A stretch of 40,110 nucleotides of DNA from Verrucomicrobiia bacterium DG1235 (GTDB lineage Bacteria; Verrucomicrobiota; Verrucomicrobiia; Opitutales; Opitutaceae), in the NCBI GenBank assembly GCA_000155695.1, contig DS990593.1, positions 1 through 40,110 on the forward strand. Reading direction: 5' to 3'. Under the pieces are notes generated by a model, which saw nothing but the letters and a program-made list of their open reading frames with translations, had not been told where the DNA came from and ran no database searches. Below, piece after piece: positions 1-11,369 of this stretch. The number at the start of each line of letters is the position of its first letter. Within the stretch, counting starts at the first letter, position 1. The position numbers and the translations under genes were made by a program.

Positions 1-1209
1 GATCGAGCTGCGGTGAGCGCTCGCGTTACCGAGGTGGTGGCTCAGCCTGAGTTCAAGAGAGTGCCTTTGAACACGGCTCGTTTGGCGGGCGACTTGAAGG
101 ATTGGAAGGTGACGGATTTGAAGGGGCGCGACTTGAAGGGAGAGCTCGCTCCGGCGCTTGACGATGGGAAGCTGACAGTGGTTGCGGGCGAGTTGAAGCA
201 ATTCGCCTTAAAGCCGCAGACGATTGAAACTAGGGTGCTAGACGCGGCTCAAGTCATGGAATTGCCCGGTGGAATCGTGATGAGGGAGAGTGGAAGCTCG
301 GGAGTAGTGAGTGAAGCTCTTGATTGGTTTAAGCTAACGATTTTGGCGAGTCCGTTGCCAGCCTCGTGGAATCCGTCGACCGAGCGTTATTCGACGAAGG
401 TGACCTTGGGTATAAAGTCTCCGCCGGGGAGCGGCAATCCGCCGCTGGATGAACCGGTCCAGGTGCGGGTAGCGTTTGAAGGTTTGGAGGGTGACGAACC
501 TCCGCCGCTCGCTATTGAGGGGGCGGGATTGAGCGCGGAGAAGTCGTTTATGCTTAATTTCAGGCCGACTACAGGTGAGCCTAAACTGCTGGTTCGCTCG
601 TCGATCGTCGATATCGACTTAAAGTTGAAAGCGGTATCCAGGTTGGCATTACGAGCGTTACGCCAGGAAGTGCTTGGTTTTGGCTTGGAGCGGGTGGCAT
701 TTAGCGTGAGCGAAGTTCAGCCGCACGGGCAGGTAGTCGAAAATCAGGGACGGATCCCGGTGTCGGTGACGGTTTCGGGGCGAGGGCGCGTGGAACCGGA
801 GCAGCCGGTTTTCGAGGAGGGGGAAGCAGTCACTCAGTTTAACGTGCGTTCTTCGGGGCTTGGCGAAATGGAGGTGCAGGCCAGAGTAGGCGACTCGGTG
901 GCGGTGGCGACGGTGGTTCAGCGTTTTCCGACTGGACCCTTGCTTGCCGTCCTGATCGGCGGGGCTTTGGGCGGCTATGCGCGTCGGTTTGTGAAGGGGG
1001 CTCCTACGGTGAAGTTGGGTCGTTGGGTCGTCGAAGGTTTGGTTGTCAGTGTGATCGCCTTTGTGGCGGGTGTGCTGGGGGTTGGCAATTTGGGGCTGCC
1101 GTCGGCTATTGTGGCGACGGAAGCTGGTGCCTTTTTGACGGGAGCGTTCGCTGGGTTTGTAGGTGTGGTGGTTCTGGAGAAATTGACCGCTGCCTTCGGG
1201 CGAAAGTGA
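1..1209 (+). CDS. C-terminal part of membrane-anchored protein of unknown function (5' truncated)
   Basis: The reading frame is open from the first base of the window, so the GTG at 13 is probably internal and the true start lies upstream. The visible ~402 residues are mostly beta-rich extracytoplasmic sequence. An Ig-like stretch (about residues 225-305, from FSVSEVQPHG to ATVVQ) is followed by three hydrophobic segments near the C-terminus (about 310-325, 340-362, 370-392), so the protein is probably anchored by its C-terminal end with the bulk outside the cytoplasm. No catalytic motif is visible and I do not recognise the family. It ends in TGA just before a strong hairpin terminator shared with the convergent fusA gene. 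Confidence 0.7.
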   Translation, partial: DRAAVSARVTEVVAQPEFKRVPLNTARLAGDLKDWKVTDLKGRDLKGELAPALDDGKLTVVAGELKQFALKPQTIETRVLDAAQVMELPGGIVMRESGSSGVVSEALDWFKLTILASPLPASWNPSTERYSTKVTLGIKSPPGSGNPPLDEPVQVRVAFEGLEGDEPPPLAIEGAGLSAEKSFMLNFRPTTGEPKLLVRSSIVDIDLKLKAVSRLALRALRQEVLGFGLERVAFSVSEVQPHGQVVENQGRIPVSVTVSGRGRVEPEQPVFEEGEAVTQFNVRSSGLGEMEVQARVGDSVAVATVVQRFPTGPLLAVLIGGALGGYARRFVKGAPTVKLGRWVVEGLVVSVIAFVAGVLGVGNLGLPSAIVATEAGAFLTGAFAGFVGVVVLEKLTAAFGRK

Positions 1210-1243
1210 TGGGGCGGGCTTGGCCGTTTCGAATTAATACAAA

Positions 1244-1276
1244 AAACGCCCGGCTCTTGCGAGCCGGGCGTTTGCT
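1244..1276. terminator. Bidirectional Rho-independent terminator
   Basis: A perfect 10-bp stem CGCCCGGCTC / GAGCCGGGCG with loop TTGC (1247-1270) is extended by AAA/TTT pairing to 13 bp. It has A-rich sequence on the left and T-rich sequence on the right, so it can end transcription of both the upstream plus-strand gene and the minus-strand fusA. Confidence 0.9.
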
Positions 1277-1302
1277 TTGAAAGGAATGTATTGAAGTTTC
1301 GA

Positions 1303-3399
<2,097 letters not shown>

Positions 3400-3566
3400 G
3401 GTCTTATTCCTTAAAATTTGGCGGCGGATGCGCTCGCGGAAAGATAGGCGCGTATGGATTCTGCGCCCAGTGGCAACGCAATAATAGTATATGGGGGAAA
3501 ATTGCGTGCTGGATGCGGGCGATTTAGCCTTCGTTTACAGGGCTGGTGCGAAGCTGTGAAAAAGTG

Positions 3567-3595
3567 AAAAGCCGACCCTTTTTCAAGCGGTCGGC
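3567..3595 (-). terminator. Rho-independent terminator of the 3630-4727 gene
   Basis: Read on the minus strand, GGCCGACC and GGTCGGC arms pair (3571-3577 with 3589-3595, 7 bp) and are followed by TTTT and a further T-rich stretch. It lies 35 bases after the stop of the minus-strand gene. Confidence 0.7.
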
Positions 3596-3629
3596 CTTGT
3601 TGAAGTGGTTTGGATGCTGCCGCTTGTGG

Positions 3630-4727
3630 CTACCAACGACGGTAGTTGCTCGGGTCGCGCAGCGCTATCGGGTCTACGGAGGAGTTGATCCTCATGTAGG
3701 TGATGATTTCGTCGACCCATTTGCTCACGGTCGGGGCGTAGTAGGACACCTCGGGGGATACTTCGATGACGCCGCTGCGGGCGCTGCCGCCAAATACGGT
3801 GAGGGCGCGTCCTGCTCCGCGGACTTCGACGGTCTCGTAGTAGGCGTTCACCTGATTGAGTTTCGAGATGAGCGTTTTTTCGTTGAAGGTGTAGGCTTTC
3901 GAGTCCGGGTTGCGGATCAGCATGATGGGAGTGGAGATCTTGCCAAGCACTTGTTCGTACCGGAATTCGCGCGTTGGGTCGGTCCGGCGCCAGATTTCCT
4001 CGGGAGTGAGTCTATCGCTGTCTTCGATAATTTTTTCGTGGGTGTTCCGAGAGAAGAGCATGTAGGAGGGCTCTTCGAGAATGAAGCCGGAGAAATTGTA
4101 CTTCGAGGTGAGGTAGACGGAGAGGTTCGCGTACTCTCGGGTGGAGAAGAGGAAGACATTGTTTCCGTCAATCGGTTTGAGGTCGCGGACCCGGTTGAAA
4201 ATCCCGACCCAGTCTGCGGTTCGAGCCGAGCGGATTGTTTCGAGGTCGTCCGCTACGATGTAGGCGACTGCGAAGCCGTTGCCGAGCATGTTGCTGCCGA
4301 AGGGAGACTTGAGCAGGTAGGAGGCCTGGCGGAATTCGCGTTTCTGGCGGTCGCTTGAGCCGGGGAGCCTCAAGCCGCTAGCGTTGGCCATGGTGTTTGA
4401 TTCGACGTCTAGCACGAAGACGGCCGGCACGTTCTTGGCGTTTTTCGGCATGCCGTAGACGAGCCGGACCTTGCCTCCGGAATCCAGTCGGAGGTTCTTG
4501 ATTCGGATGGTGATGTCGTCTCGCATGATGCGGCGACGGAAGGGCGCTCTCGATTCGGTTTGAGAACGAACGGCAGGCGTTTCGTAGCTGTCGTCTGGCA
4601 CTTCTCTTTCGATCGAAGTGTCGAACTCAGTCCAGTCGGTATCGTCTTGTGCTGAGGAGTGGCTTGTAAGCAGTGCCGCGAGGGCGAGTAGTACGAGAAG
4701 GGGTAGGGGTGATTTTCTTGATGACAT
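3630..4727 (-). CDS. Secreted alpha/beta-hydrolase-like protein with degenerate nucleophile
   Basis: A 365-aa protein with a clear signal peptide (hydrophobic core about 8-20, cleavage near SSAQ). The order of segments resembles a peptidase-type alpha/beta hydrolase: a strand VPAVFVLDVES, a FAVAYIVADDL strand, then VFLFSTREYANLSVYL where the nucleophile elbow would be, and later STPIMLIRNPDSKAYTF resembling the acid-loop strand. The elbow has no GxSxG and no GHSxG, and no clear terminal catalytic His is seen (GAGRAL in its place), so catalysis is doubtful. This fold assignment is inference from pattern only; the safe label is secreted protein of unknown function. It is monocistronic, convergent with nothing, and divergent from the 5033 operon. 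Confidence 0.6.
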   Translation of the reverse strand: MSSRKSPLPLLVLLALAALLTSHSSAQDDTDWTEFDTSIEREVPDDSYETPAVRSQTESRAPFRRRIMRDDITIRIKNLRLDSGGKVRLVYGMPKNAKNVPAVFVLDVESNTMANASGLRLPGSSDRQKREFRQASYLLKSPFGSNMLGNGFAVAYIVADDLETIRSARTADWVGIFNRVRDLKPIDGNNVFLFSTREYANLSVYLTSKYNFSGFILEEPSYMLFSRNTHEKIIEDSDRLTPEEIWRRTDPTREFRYEQVLGKISTPIMLIRNPDSKAYTFNEKTLISKLNQVNAYYETVEVRGAGRALTVFGGSARSGVIEVSPEVSYYAPTVSKWVDEIITYMRINSSVDPIALRDPSNYRRW

Positions 4728-5032
4728 GTTTCTCTGCGGTTGTTTAAGAGCAACGTACGTCGCGTTCGCTTGAATGTACCATTTTACGCCGCAAAAAGCA
4801 GGTTCCCCGCCAAGATTGTTCTATTTTTTATGCGAATTTGGCGAGTTTACTCAAATTTTAGAAAATTGGGAGCGCCTTGGGAACGTTCTGCCTTGGAAGT
4901 GGGTCACGGGATCCGAAATGTTTCGATGTCTTGGCGGTTGCTGCGGTGTCGAGATTTGGTTATTGCATTAGGCAAGCCCCGTGGGATCCTACGTGTTACT
5001 GCGATTTTCGTCTTGTGAGATTTTTTCGTTTT
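4728..5032. other. Divergent intergenic region, no gene seen
   Basis: 305 bases between two divergently transcribed secreted-protein genes. It includes an AT-rich stretch (about 4815-4868) that probably holds promoters, but no convincing -35/-10 pair or operator was found. The open frame upstream of 5033 is not coding, because the downstream ATG begins a clean signal peptide. Confidence 0.5.
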
Positions 5033-7186
5033 ATGAAGCCCTTTTTCGTTTTGGCTGCCTTAGCGTCCGCACTGCTTGCGTCCGCTGGCGAATTCCCCGG
5101 TTGGCAAGGTCTCCGCGTTATCAAGTCTGATAATGGAGCGTACAAAATGCTGCCGATCCGAGAGAACGCAGAAGGGGCCTATTCCCTTCTCGTAGTGGAG
5201 TCGCGCCAGTCGCGCCTCGACTTTTACCGATATGTGGGGAAGGGGGACGGCAGTGAGTTCTCGAATGTCGAGAATCCGAACTATCTGCCGATGGCGGAAG
5301 ACTTCGAGAAGGTGGAAGTGCCGCTTTCGCGATTGCCGCAAGTCGCTTCGGTTTACGACGTGGACGACGATGGGATCGACGAGATTTTTCTTATTCAGAC
5401 GGATCCGCGCAAGCTGATCGTGTTGAAGAAGGACAAGGAGGGAGATTGGAACTCAATCAAGGAGTGGGAGATCGCCGAGTCTGAGTTGAGCACGCATCAT
5501 CCTGTGATTGTTCGTCGCGTGAAAAAGGAGCTGCAGATTTTGATCAGCCTGAGTGACGGCATACAAATGATCGATTACGACACTGAGGACGAGGTGGAGT
5601 GGATGCAGCCTCGAGAGCGCGACATCGAGCGGAATCGGTGGTGGTTTGTGGATCTAGACGGCGATGAGGATTTGGACGTGATTGAAGCTAGGAATACGGT
5701 GAGCGCTCCGATTCGCTGGTACGAGTCCGAGGGGAAACTCTTTCGTCCGGCGGTGAGTATTTCGGAAGATATCACCAACACGAACGTGGCTCGCATGATT
5801 CGTTCCAGCACGGGTCCGAAGGTCGCGTTTCTGGGAGCGAACCAGGCGAACACGATTAGTTTCTATGAGCTGGGCGAGGGCGAGGAATCCGAGTTTGGGA
5901 AGCGTAACTTGCTTCCGTTGAGTCAGCCTGACTCGGGCGGATGGGCGTCGGTGAAGCTCGATGGCAAGGATGCGATCGTGGAGCTGGGTCGGAACAAGCC
6001 GATTTTGAATGTCTACGTTCAGAAGGACGGATTTTGGAGCTTCAGCAAGTCGTATCCAGTATTGCAGGACATCAAGGGATTGGCGTCGATTGGCGACAAG
6101 GCGAAGACGCTTCTCTTTCGGGTAGAGGACGAAGGGCAGGTTTACGAGAGCCACTGGGACGGATCGAGATTCACCTTCCCGAAGCGGGTGGGGGAATCGA
6201 CCGAGGACTCTGGCGACTGGAAGCTTTTGGCGTTTGACCAATTCGGCTCAGACACTTGGTGGGCGACGCAGAAGGGCGACTCTCTAGTGCTTTCAGTTTG
6301 GAGCGCGAAGGCGAAGGCTCCGCGTGAAATCGTTTTCCCCGGTTTGGAAGGGGATTTCGAGAATTGCGTCTGGCTGGGCGGCGAGCGCCTCTTGGTGAAG
6401 AAGAAATTTTCCAAGACGACTTCGATTTGCACGCTCGATGAGGAGGGCAAGGCTTCGCTTGCTACCTCTCGCTTCAAAGGGGCGGATATTCGCCGTATTC
6501 GCCTGCACGACGACACACTTTACCTTGCGGAGAACGGGGTGGTGCAGAAGCTCGACGAGAATCTCGAAGTGATCGATCAGATCATGCTTGATGGTGATTA
6601 TTCGATCCGCTCTTTCGCTCCGGTGTCCAAGCGCGAGGCTTACGCTCTGGAAGCAGATGGGGAACACCTTCATTTCTTAAAGATGGACAAGACTGGAATT
6701 TTCCAGACGGAGAGTCGCGAGACGGTACCTTACGCATTGAGCATCTCGATGGATCCAGTGCTGGGTCTCACCTTAATCGGTACCAACGCGATCAATGTTC
6801 CCAGCGCGGGCAGCTCGCGCCAGCTCGTGCTCAAGTCGACGGTCGATCCCAACGAGAATGCGGGACGCGACTACGAGAAGAAGACGCTGGGCACCCTGTT
6901 TGATGTAGACATCGACGGAGACGGGATCGACGAGATCGCGACCGTTGACTATGGCCAACGCGACATCATCGTCTATGGCGAGAGTGGCGATGGCTACGAA
7001 GAAGTAATTTCCTGGAAAGTTTATGACGATGGAAAGTATCCGTACGGACAGGATATGAGTGGGCGAACCAGCGTTAATCCGTACCGCATGCTTTCCGTCG
7101 ATTTAGATGGCGACGCGATTCAGGACTTAGTTTTAGCGAGCCATGACCGAATACTAATCTACCTAGCAAGGGATCCCGAATTATGA
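5033..7186 (+). CDS. Secreted FG-GAP/VCBS repeat protein
   Basis: A 717-aa protein, starting at the ATG that opens a signal peptide (MKPFFVLAALASALLASAGE); the frame is open further upstream, but that part looks non-coding. Calcium-binding-like FG-GAP motifs of the form DxDxDGxxD occur near residues 107 (DVDDDGIDEI), 205 (DLDGDEDLDV), 624 (DIDGDGIDEI) and 688 (DLDGDAIQDL). These suggest an integrin-like beta-propeller, probably outside the cytoplasm. No enzymatic motif is visible. Its stop overlaps the next start by 4 bases (ATGA), so it is translationally coupled to the protease gene at 7183. Confidence 0.8.
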   Translation: MKPFFVLAALASALLASAGEFPGWQGLRVIKSDNGAYKMLPIRENAEGAYSLLVVESRQSRLDFYRYVGKGDGSEFSNVENPNYLPMAEDFEKVEVPLSRLPQVASVYDVDDDGIDEIFLIQTDPRKLIVLKKDKEGDWNSIKEWEIAESELSTHHPVIVRRVKKELQILISLSDGIQMIDYDTEDEVEWMQPRERDIERNRWWFVDLDGDEDLDVIEARNTVSAPIRWYESEGKLFRPAVSISEDITNTNVARMIRSSTGPKVAFLGANQANTISFYELGEGEESEFGKRNLLPLSQPDSGGWASVKLDGKDAIVELGRNKPILNVYVQKDGFWSFSKSYPVLQDIKGLASIGDKAKTLLFRVEDEGQVYESHWDGSRFTFPKRVGESTEDSGDWKLLAFDQFGSDTWWATQKGDSLVLSVWSAKAKAPREIVFPGLEGDFENCVWLGGERLLVKKKFSKTTSICTLDEEGKASLATSRFKGADIRRIRLHDDTLYLAENGVVQKLDENLEVIDQIMLDGDYSIRSFAPVSKREAYALEADGEHLHFLKMDKTGIFQTESRETVPYALSISMDPVLGLTLIGTNAINVPSAGSSRQLVLKSTVDPNENAGRDYEKKTLGTLFDVDIDGDGIDEIATVDYGQRDIIVYGESGDGYEEVISWKVYDDGKYPYGQDMSGRTSVNPYRMLSVDLDGDAIQDLVLASHDRILIYLARDPEL

Positions 7187-8148
7187 TTAAACGCTTTGCC
7201 GCCTTCGCAGCTCTTATTTTTGCCTCCCACCTTTCCGCGGTTGGGTTCGACAGGCTCACTTTTCAGAACGGCACGGAAATCGTGGCGGAAATCTTGAAGC
7301 AGGACGATGACTTCATCGTGCTCGACTTGGGTTTCGAGGTATTGAAGATTCCTTCGGATCAGGTTCTCACTATCGAGAAGGCGGACTCGGACGCGGTCGA
7401 AGTTTCGAAGGCGGGTAACGGGCTCTTCACAGTTGGAAAGTTGAGCGCGGCTCCGGTGATGGAGCTGGTGAAGCGCTACGGGGACTCGGTGGTGATGGTG
7501 AAGACTCCCAGCGGACTCGGTAGCGGCTTTTTCATAAGCGAGTCTGGGTATTTGATAACCAACTACCATGTGATCGAACGTGAGACAGCGATTACGGTCA
7601 GCATTTTTCACAAGACGGAAACGGGTTATGAGCGCAAGGAGCTTAAGAAGGTTAAGATAATCGCTCTTCATCCGGTTCGCGATTTAGCTTTGCTGCAGAT
7701 CGACCAGGAGGAGGCTGCGGACGTGAGCATCAAACCGGTGGTGCTGGCGGAGGGAGATGGGGTCGATGTCGGCTCTCTTGTGTTCGCGATCGGCAACCCG
7801 CTCGGATTGGAGCGATCGGTCAGCCAGGGCATCGTGTCCTCCCGTACGCGCTCGATCGGCTACTTGCGTTTCATCCAAACGGATGCGGCTATCAACCCCG
7901 GGAACTCCGGTGGACCCCTTTTCAATTCACGCGGCGAGGTTATCGGCGTCGCCTGCGCGGGACATGCTATGTTCGCGGGCCTTGCGTTTGGGATTCCTGT
8001 CCAGGAGCTCATCAGCTTTCTCGAGAATAAGGAGACTTATCTTTACGACGCGTCCTTTCCTCAAAACGGGGTGAAGTATCTCGCCCCTCCATATCGCGAT
8101 TCTCAAGAACAACCAGAACCAACAAAAACCGAATCTAGTGAAAAATAA
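7183..8148 (+). CDS. HtrA-like (S1C) secreted serine protease lacking a PDZ domain
   Basis: A 321-aa protein: signal peptide (1-19), a small N-terminal domain (about 22-66, GTEIVAEILKQDDD...PSDQV, similar in layout to SHD1-like or periplasmic sensor domains), then a trypsin-fold protease. The triad is visible as H129 in TNYHVI, D167 in HPVRDLAL and S242 in NPGNSGGPL. The chain ends soon after the second barrel and no PDZ domain follows, unlike DegP/DegS. It acts outside the cytoplasm. It overlaps the upstream FG-GAP gene by 4 bases and the downstream gene by 11 bases, indicating an operon whose products probably act in the same compartment. Confidence 0.88.
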   Translation: MIKRFAAFAALIFASHLSAVGFDRLTFQNGTEIVAEILKQDDDFIVLDLGFEVLKIPSDQVLTIEKADSDAVEVSKAGNGLFTVGKLSAAPVMELVKRYGDSVVMVKTPSGLGSGFFISESGYLITNYHVIERETAITVSIFHKTETGYERKELKKVKIIALHPVRDLALLQIDQEEAADVSIKPVVLAEGDGVDVGSLVFAIGNPLGLERSVSQGIVSSRTRSIGYLRFIQTDAAINPGNSGGPLFNSRGEVIGVACAGHAMFAGLAFGIPVQELISFLENKETYLYDASFPQNGVKYLAPPYRDSQEQPEPTKTESSEK

Positions 8149-9943
8149 ATTTACGATCCTGAGCCTTGCTGCTCCGTTTGTCGCGGCTGCTTCGCTCTCA
8201 GCTGCGGATCTCAAAACCCCTTTCGAATCTCTTCCTGCGGAAACGGTCGCTGCCTTCCGCTTCGACAATTCGCCTGAGACGCTCGCTCGCTACGTAGACA
8301 ATACGCGTATCGGACAGCTTTTGCTCTCCGACGCGAAAATCGTGGAGTACAAGGCTTTCGTGGAGAAGCTCATCGAGTCTGAAGACGCGGATGGTAACTT
8401 CATTCGCACTCTGGGCGAGGTCGGCCTCGAGCTGGATGACCTTTATGAAATGGTTTCGAGCAAATTTGGCGCGGCTGTGGTGGAGCAGGAAGTTCCCGGG
8501 CATCTCGCCATGCCGACGATTCTGGTTTGGGCGGAGATGCGCGATGGCGTGGCGGAGCGAGCGTTCAATGCCGTTTTGGAAGGATCTGCCGAAAACGAAG
8601 GCATTGAGCGGACGGATCTCGAGCTTCCCGGTGGCCCGGGCGCCCGTATTCGCACGATCGCGGATGGCTCTTCGTTCCTCGTCGCTCAGCTCGAGAATCG
8701 CTTCTTTTTCGCGATCGGAAACGTGCTTGAGGAGATTACCGATATGGATGCGGCAAAGGTCTTCGAAAATGCCGAGCTTGAGGCCTTGGGCCAATTTCTC
8801 GCTTCGCAGCAGGAGAATGGCGGTGATTTTTTGAGCACGTTTTATTCTGACCCAGGAGTGAGTGAAATCCGTCCCTCTTTCGAGTCTCGCCTAGAGTTGC
8901 TAGGCGATGTGAGCAAGGTTCTCAATTTTGTGCCGCAGCAGAATCTGCAGGCCCTGCAGAGCATGGACATGGACAAGTTTACGAAAGTCGGCGTTTGGAG
9001 CGGGCTTGTGGACATGGAGGAGCGGTCAGTTTTGTTTCTCGGCTCCCCGTCGCCGCGCTCCGGAATTGGCAAGCTTTTCGAAAACGAGTTTTTCGAATTT
9101 CAGCCTCCTGCCTGGGTTCCGGTTTCAGTCAACACTTACACCGCTGCCTCGTTTGATATGACTAAGCTCTATGACTTCTTGCTCGATATCGCTAAGAAGT
9201 TTTCTCCGCCGGAGCAGGTGGAGCAGCAAGTCGCGATGGGCAACGCTCAGCTGCAAATGATGCTGCAGACCGATATCCCGACGCTAATATCATCCTTTGG
9301 AAAGCGCATCCACGTGGTCGAGTATCCGATTGAAATTGTCTCCGTCGATTCTCCAGACGGCGCGAGTGTCGAGATTCCGCGTTCGTCCCAGGCCGTCGTC
9401 ATGGATTTTACCCGTCCGGAGATTCTTCAGGCTGGGGTAGCGATGCTGGCTGGCATGGCTCAAAATCCCAACGGCGGTTTCGAGCTAGTCGACGAGCAGG
9501 GCTTCAGCGGGATCCGTGTCCAGCATCCGGTGCAGGGCGATGTGACAATCGCTCACGGATTGGGCAAACTCGTGATCGCGGTGGGTACGGAAAGCACGTC
9601 TAGTCGAATCTTCTCGACGCTCGTCAATGTGCCGGAAGGCGAGGACGCTTTGGCGAATAGCTCCGAGTTGAGAGAGTTCGTCGCGGAGCAGGGAGTAAAG
9701 CCTGGGATCCTGTTCAGTTTTTCGCGAGGCGAGCAGATGCTCAAAAATCTAGTGCCGGTGCTGGAGTCTTTAAGCAGTTCTATGCGAGCGTCTTCGGGGG
9801 AGGAAACGGGTGCTTTGATGGATGAGCTTGTCGAACTTATGCCGAGCGAGGACGAGTTGGAAGGCTTGTTGGGCATTGCTTTCAGTCGCATGTACTACAA
9901 CGACAGCGGCCTCGTCGTAGAGGGCGTAAATCAGTACAAGTAG
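8138..9943 (+). CDS. Secreted protein of unknown function
   Basis: A 601-aa protein starting at a GTG inside the end of the protease gene (11-base overlap). A signal peptide (MKNKFTILSLAAPFVAAASLSAAD) is followed by acidic, leucine-rich sequence without transmembrane segments or recognisable catalytic motifs. It contains recurring layout elements: short hydrophobic strands (FAIGN, VIAVGTES) followed by helices, suggesting repeated alpha/beta modules. I do not recognise the family. Being translationally coupled to a periplasmic protease and an FG-GAP protein, it may be a substrate, inhibitor or scaffold of that protease, but this rests only on context. Confidence 0.7.
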   Translation: MKNKFTILSLAAPFVAAASLSAADLKTPFESLPAETVAAFRFDNSPETLARYVDNTRIGQLLLSDAKIVEYKAFVEKLIESEDADGNFIRTLGEVGLELDDLYEMVSSKFGAAVVEQEVPGHLAMPTILVWAEMRDGVAERAFNAVLEGSAENEGIERTDLELPGGPGARIRTIADGSSFLVAQLENRFFFAIGNVLEEITDMDAAKVFENAELEALGQFLASQQENGGDFLSTFYSDPGVSEIRPSFESRLELLGDVSKVLNFVPQQNLQALQSMDMDKFTKVGVWSGLVDMEERSVLFLGSPSPRSGIGKLFENEFFEFQPPAWVPVSVNTYTAASFDMTKLYDFLLDIAKKFSPPEQVEQQVAMGNAQLQMMLQTDIPTLISSFGKRIHVVEYPIEIVSVDSPDGASVEIPRSSQAVVMDFTRPEILQAGVAMLAGMAQNPNGGFELVDEQGFSGIRVQHPVQGDVTIAHGLGKLVIAVGTESTSSRIFSTLVNVPEGEDALANSSELREFVAEQGVKPGILFSFSRGEQMLKNLVPVLESLSSSMRASSGEETGALMDELVELMPSEDELEGLLGIAFSRMYYNDSGLVVEGVNQYK

Positions 9944-10084
9944 GTCGCGCGGCTTTTGGTTTTATTCGTCGTCGCTCTTTCGAAGGGCTGCGACTTTTTT
10001 GTATCTTGAGGAGTTGCGGAACTTCGCGTAGATAAACGACGGAACTATCTCTGCTTGGTAGCTATCTCAGGTTGATTTTCTTTC

Positions 10085-11356
10085 ATGCGAATTCGATTTC
10101 TAATCTCTGCTATCTGCTGCGTCTTTTTCGCTTCGGGAGAACGCGTGCTCGGGCAGGTTGAGCCAGTTGAGGGTCCGCCAATTTTCTTGGCTCGTGAGCT
10201 GTTGCCGGAAAACCTGCTGAGGACGGATTTTTATTCCGTATCGCAAATGGTGGAGGTTACCGGCTTCGCTTATGAGTTTTCCGTTGAATCGGTTTACGGA
10301 AACTATCGGGTCACTGGGAAGGGTGAGCTTTTAAAGCTTTTGCACGAATTGGAGGTGATTGGTCAATTGGCTGAAATTAGCCAAAGTGAAGCGTTCGCGA
10401 GTTCGCTTTCGACCAGTTTCACGGATCCAGTCGCGACGACGGTGGGCGTGGCGAGGCGGCCGATCGCATCGGTGACTGGTTTGCCGACAGGGATCGCTCG
10501 TTATTTGGGCGGCAAGCTTTACCAGGTTCGTAGAGGGTCGGACAAGGCGGTCTCGAAGATCCGTTCGTTTAAAGCTAAAGGTGAGGAGGTAGAGGCTGAT
10601 TCGCCAAAGGAAAAGGGTCAGCTTCGCGCCTCTACTTCCAAGCTTAGTCGTAAGCATCTCGGGCATGATTCGGCCAAGCGTAAATGGGCGCGGCGCTTGG
10701 AGGTGGACCCTTATTCGGACAACCTACGCCTACAGGAGGCGTTAGGGCGTATCGCTTGGGCGTCTTCGCTGGGGCAGTTCGCGGGTGATTTTGCGGTGCC
10801 GTCGAGCGAGGTCTTTTCATACGCCGGCAAGGCTCAGGAGCTGGTTTGGGATCGACCTGCTCATCAGCTTGAGCGAGAGATCGTTGGCAATCTCAAGAAA
10901 TGCAAAGTCGACAAGTACATTGTGGAGGCGTTTCGGGATTCCTCTGCCTATTCGCTGACGGAGAAGACGCAGCTTAGCCTAGCGTTTCTACGATTGAAGG
11001 AGTCGGGGGCGGTGCCATTTTTGGTAGAGTTCGCTTTGGAGGCGAAGACAAAGGAGGACGCGTTTCTTTTTCTGCGAACGATGGGAGTGTTCGTGCAGTA
11101 CCAGGAGGAGGTTTCGGAAATCGTCGATATCCAGGAAAAACGCGGGTTGTTGGTAGCGTCGTCGAAAAATGGATACGAAATTTATCCTTTAGCAGTCGAC
11201 TACCTGCATTGGACTCCGCTCGTCTACGAAGCTTTGCTTTCCGAGGAGCTTAAGTCAGACAAGCGCGAGGTATGGGTATCGGGAACGGTTTCGCCGATTG
11301 CGAAGCTTCGCCTCCGGCATCATGGCTGGGAGGTTTTCGACGAGGTCGAGCGCTAG
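10085..11356 (+). CDS. Secreted protein of unknown function
   Basis: A 423-aa protein with a signal peptide (cleavage near VLGQ, residue ~24). It has an N-terminal helical segment (FYSVSQMVEVTGFAYEF), a basic linker (about 160-205) and a helical C-terminal half. No family is recognised. It lies 141 bases after the preceding operon, so it may be a separate transcript. The stop codon sits in a small hairpin shared with the convergent aroQ gene. Confidence 0.65.
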   Translation: MRIRFLISAICCVFFASGERVLGQVEPVEGPPIFLARELLPENLLRTDFYSVSQMVEVTGFAYEFSVESVYGNYRVTGKGELLKLLHELEVIGQLAEISQSEAFASSLSTSFTDPVATTVGVARRPIASVTGLPTGIARYLGGKLYQVRRGSDKAVSKIRSFKAKGEEVEADSPKEKGQLRASTSKLSRKHLGHDSAKRKWARRLEVDPYSDNLRLQEALGRIAWASSLGQFAGDFAVPSSEVFSYAGKAQELVWDRPAHQLEREIVGNLKKCKVDKYIVEAFRDSSAYSLTEKTQLSLAFLRLKESGAVPFLVEFALEAKTKEDAFLFLRTMGVFVQYQEEVSEIVDIQEKRGLLVASSKNGYEIYPLAVDYLHWTPLVYEALLSEELKSDKREVWVSGTVSPIAKLRLRHHGWEVFDEVER

Positions 11357-11369
11357 GCTTTCGCCTAGG
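11352..11369. other. Hairpin overlapping two convergent stop codons
   Basis: CTAGGC (11353-11358) pairs with GCCTAG (11363-11368) across a 4-base loop. The TAG stop of the plus-strand gene and the end of aroQ on the minus strand lie in the stem. There is no T-tract, so terminator function is uncertain. Confidence 0.45.
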
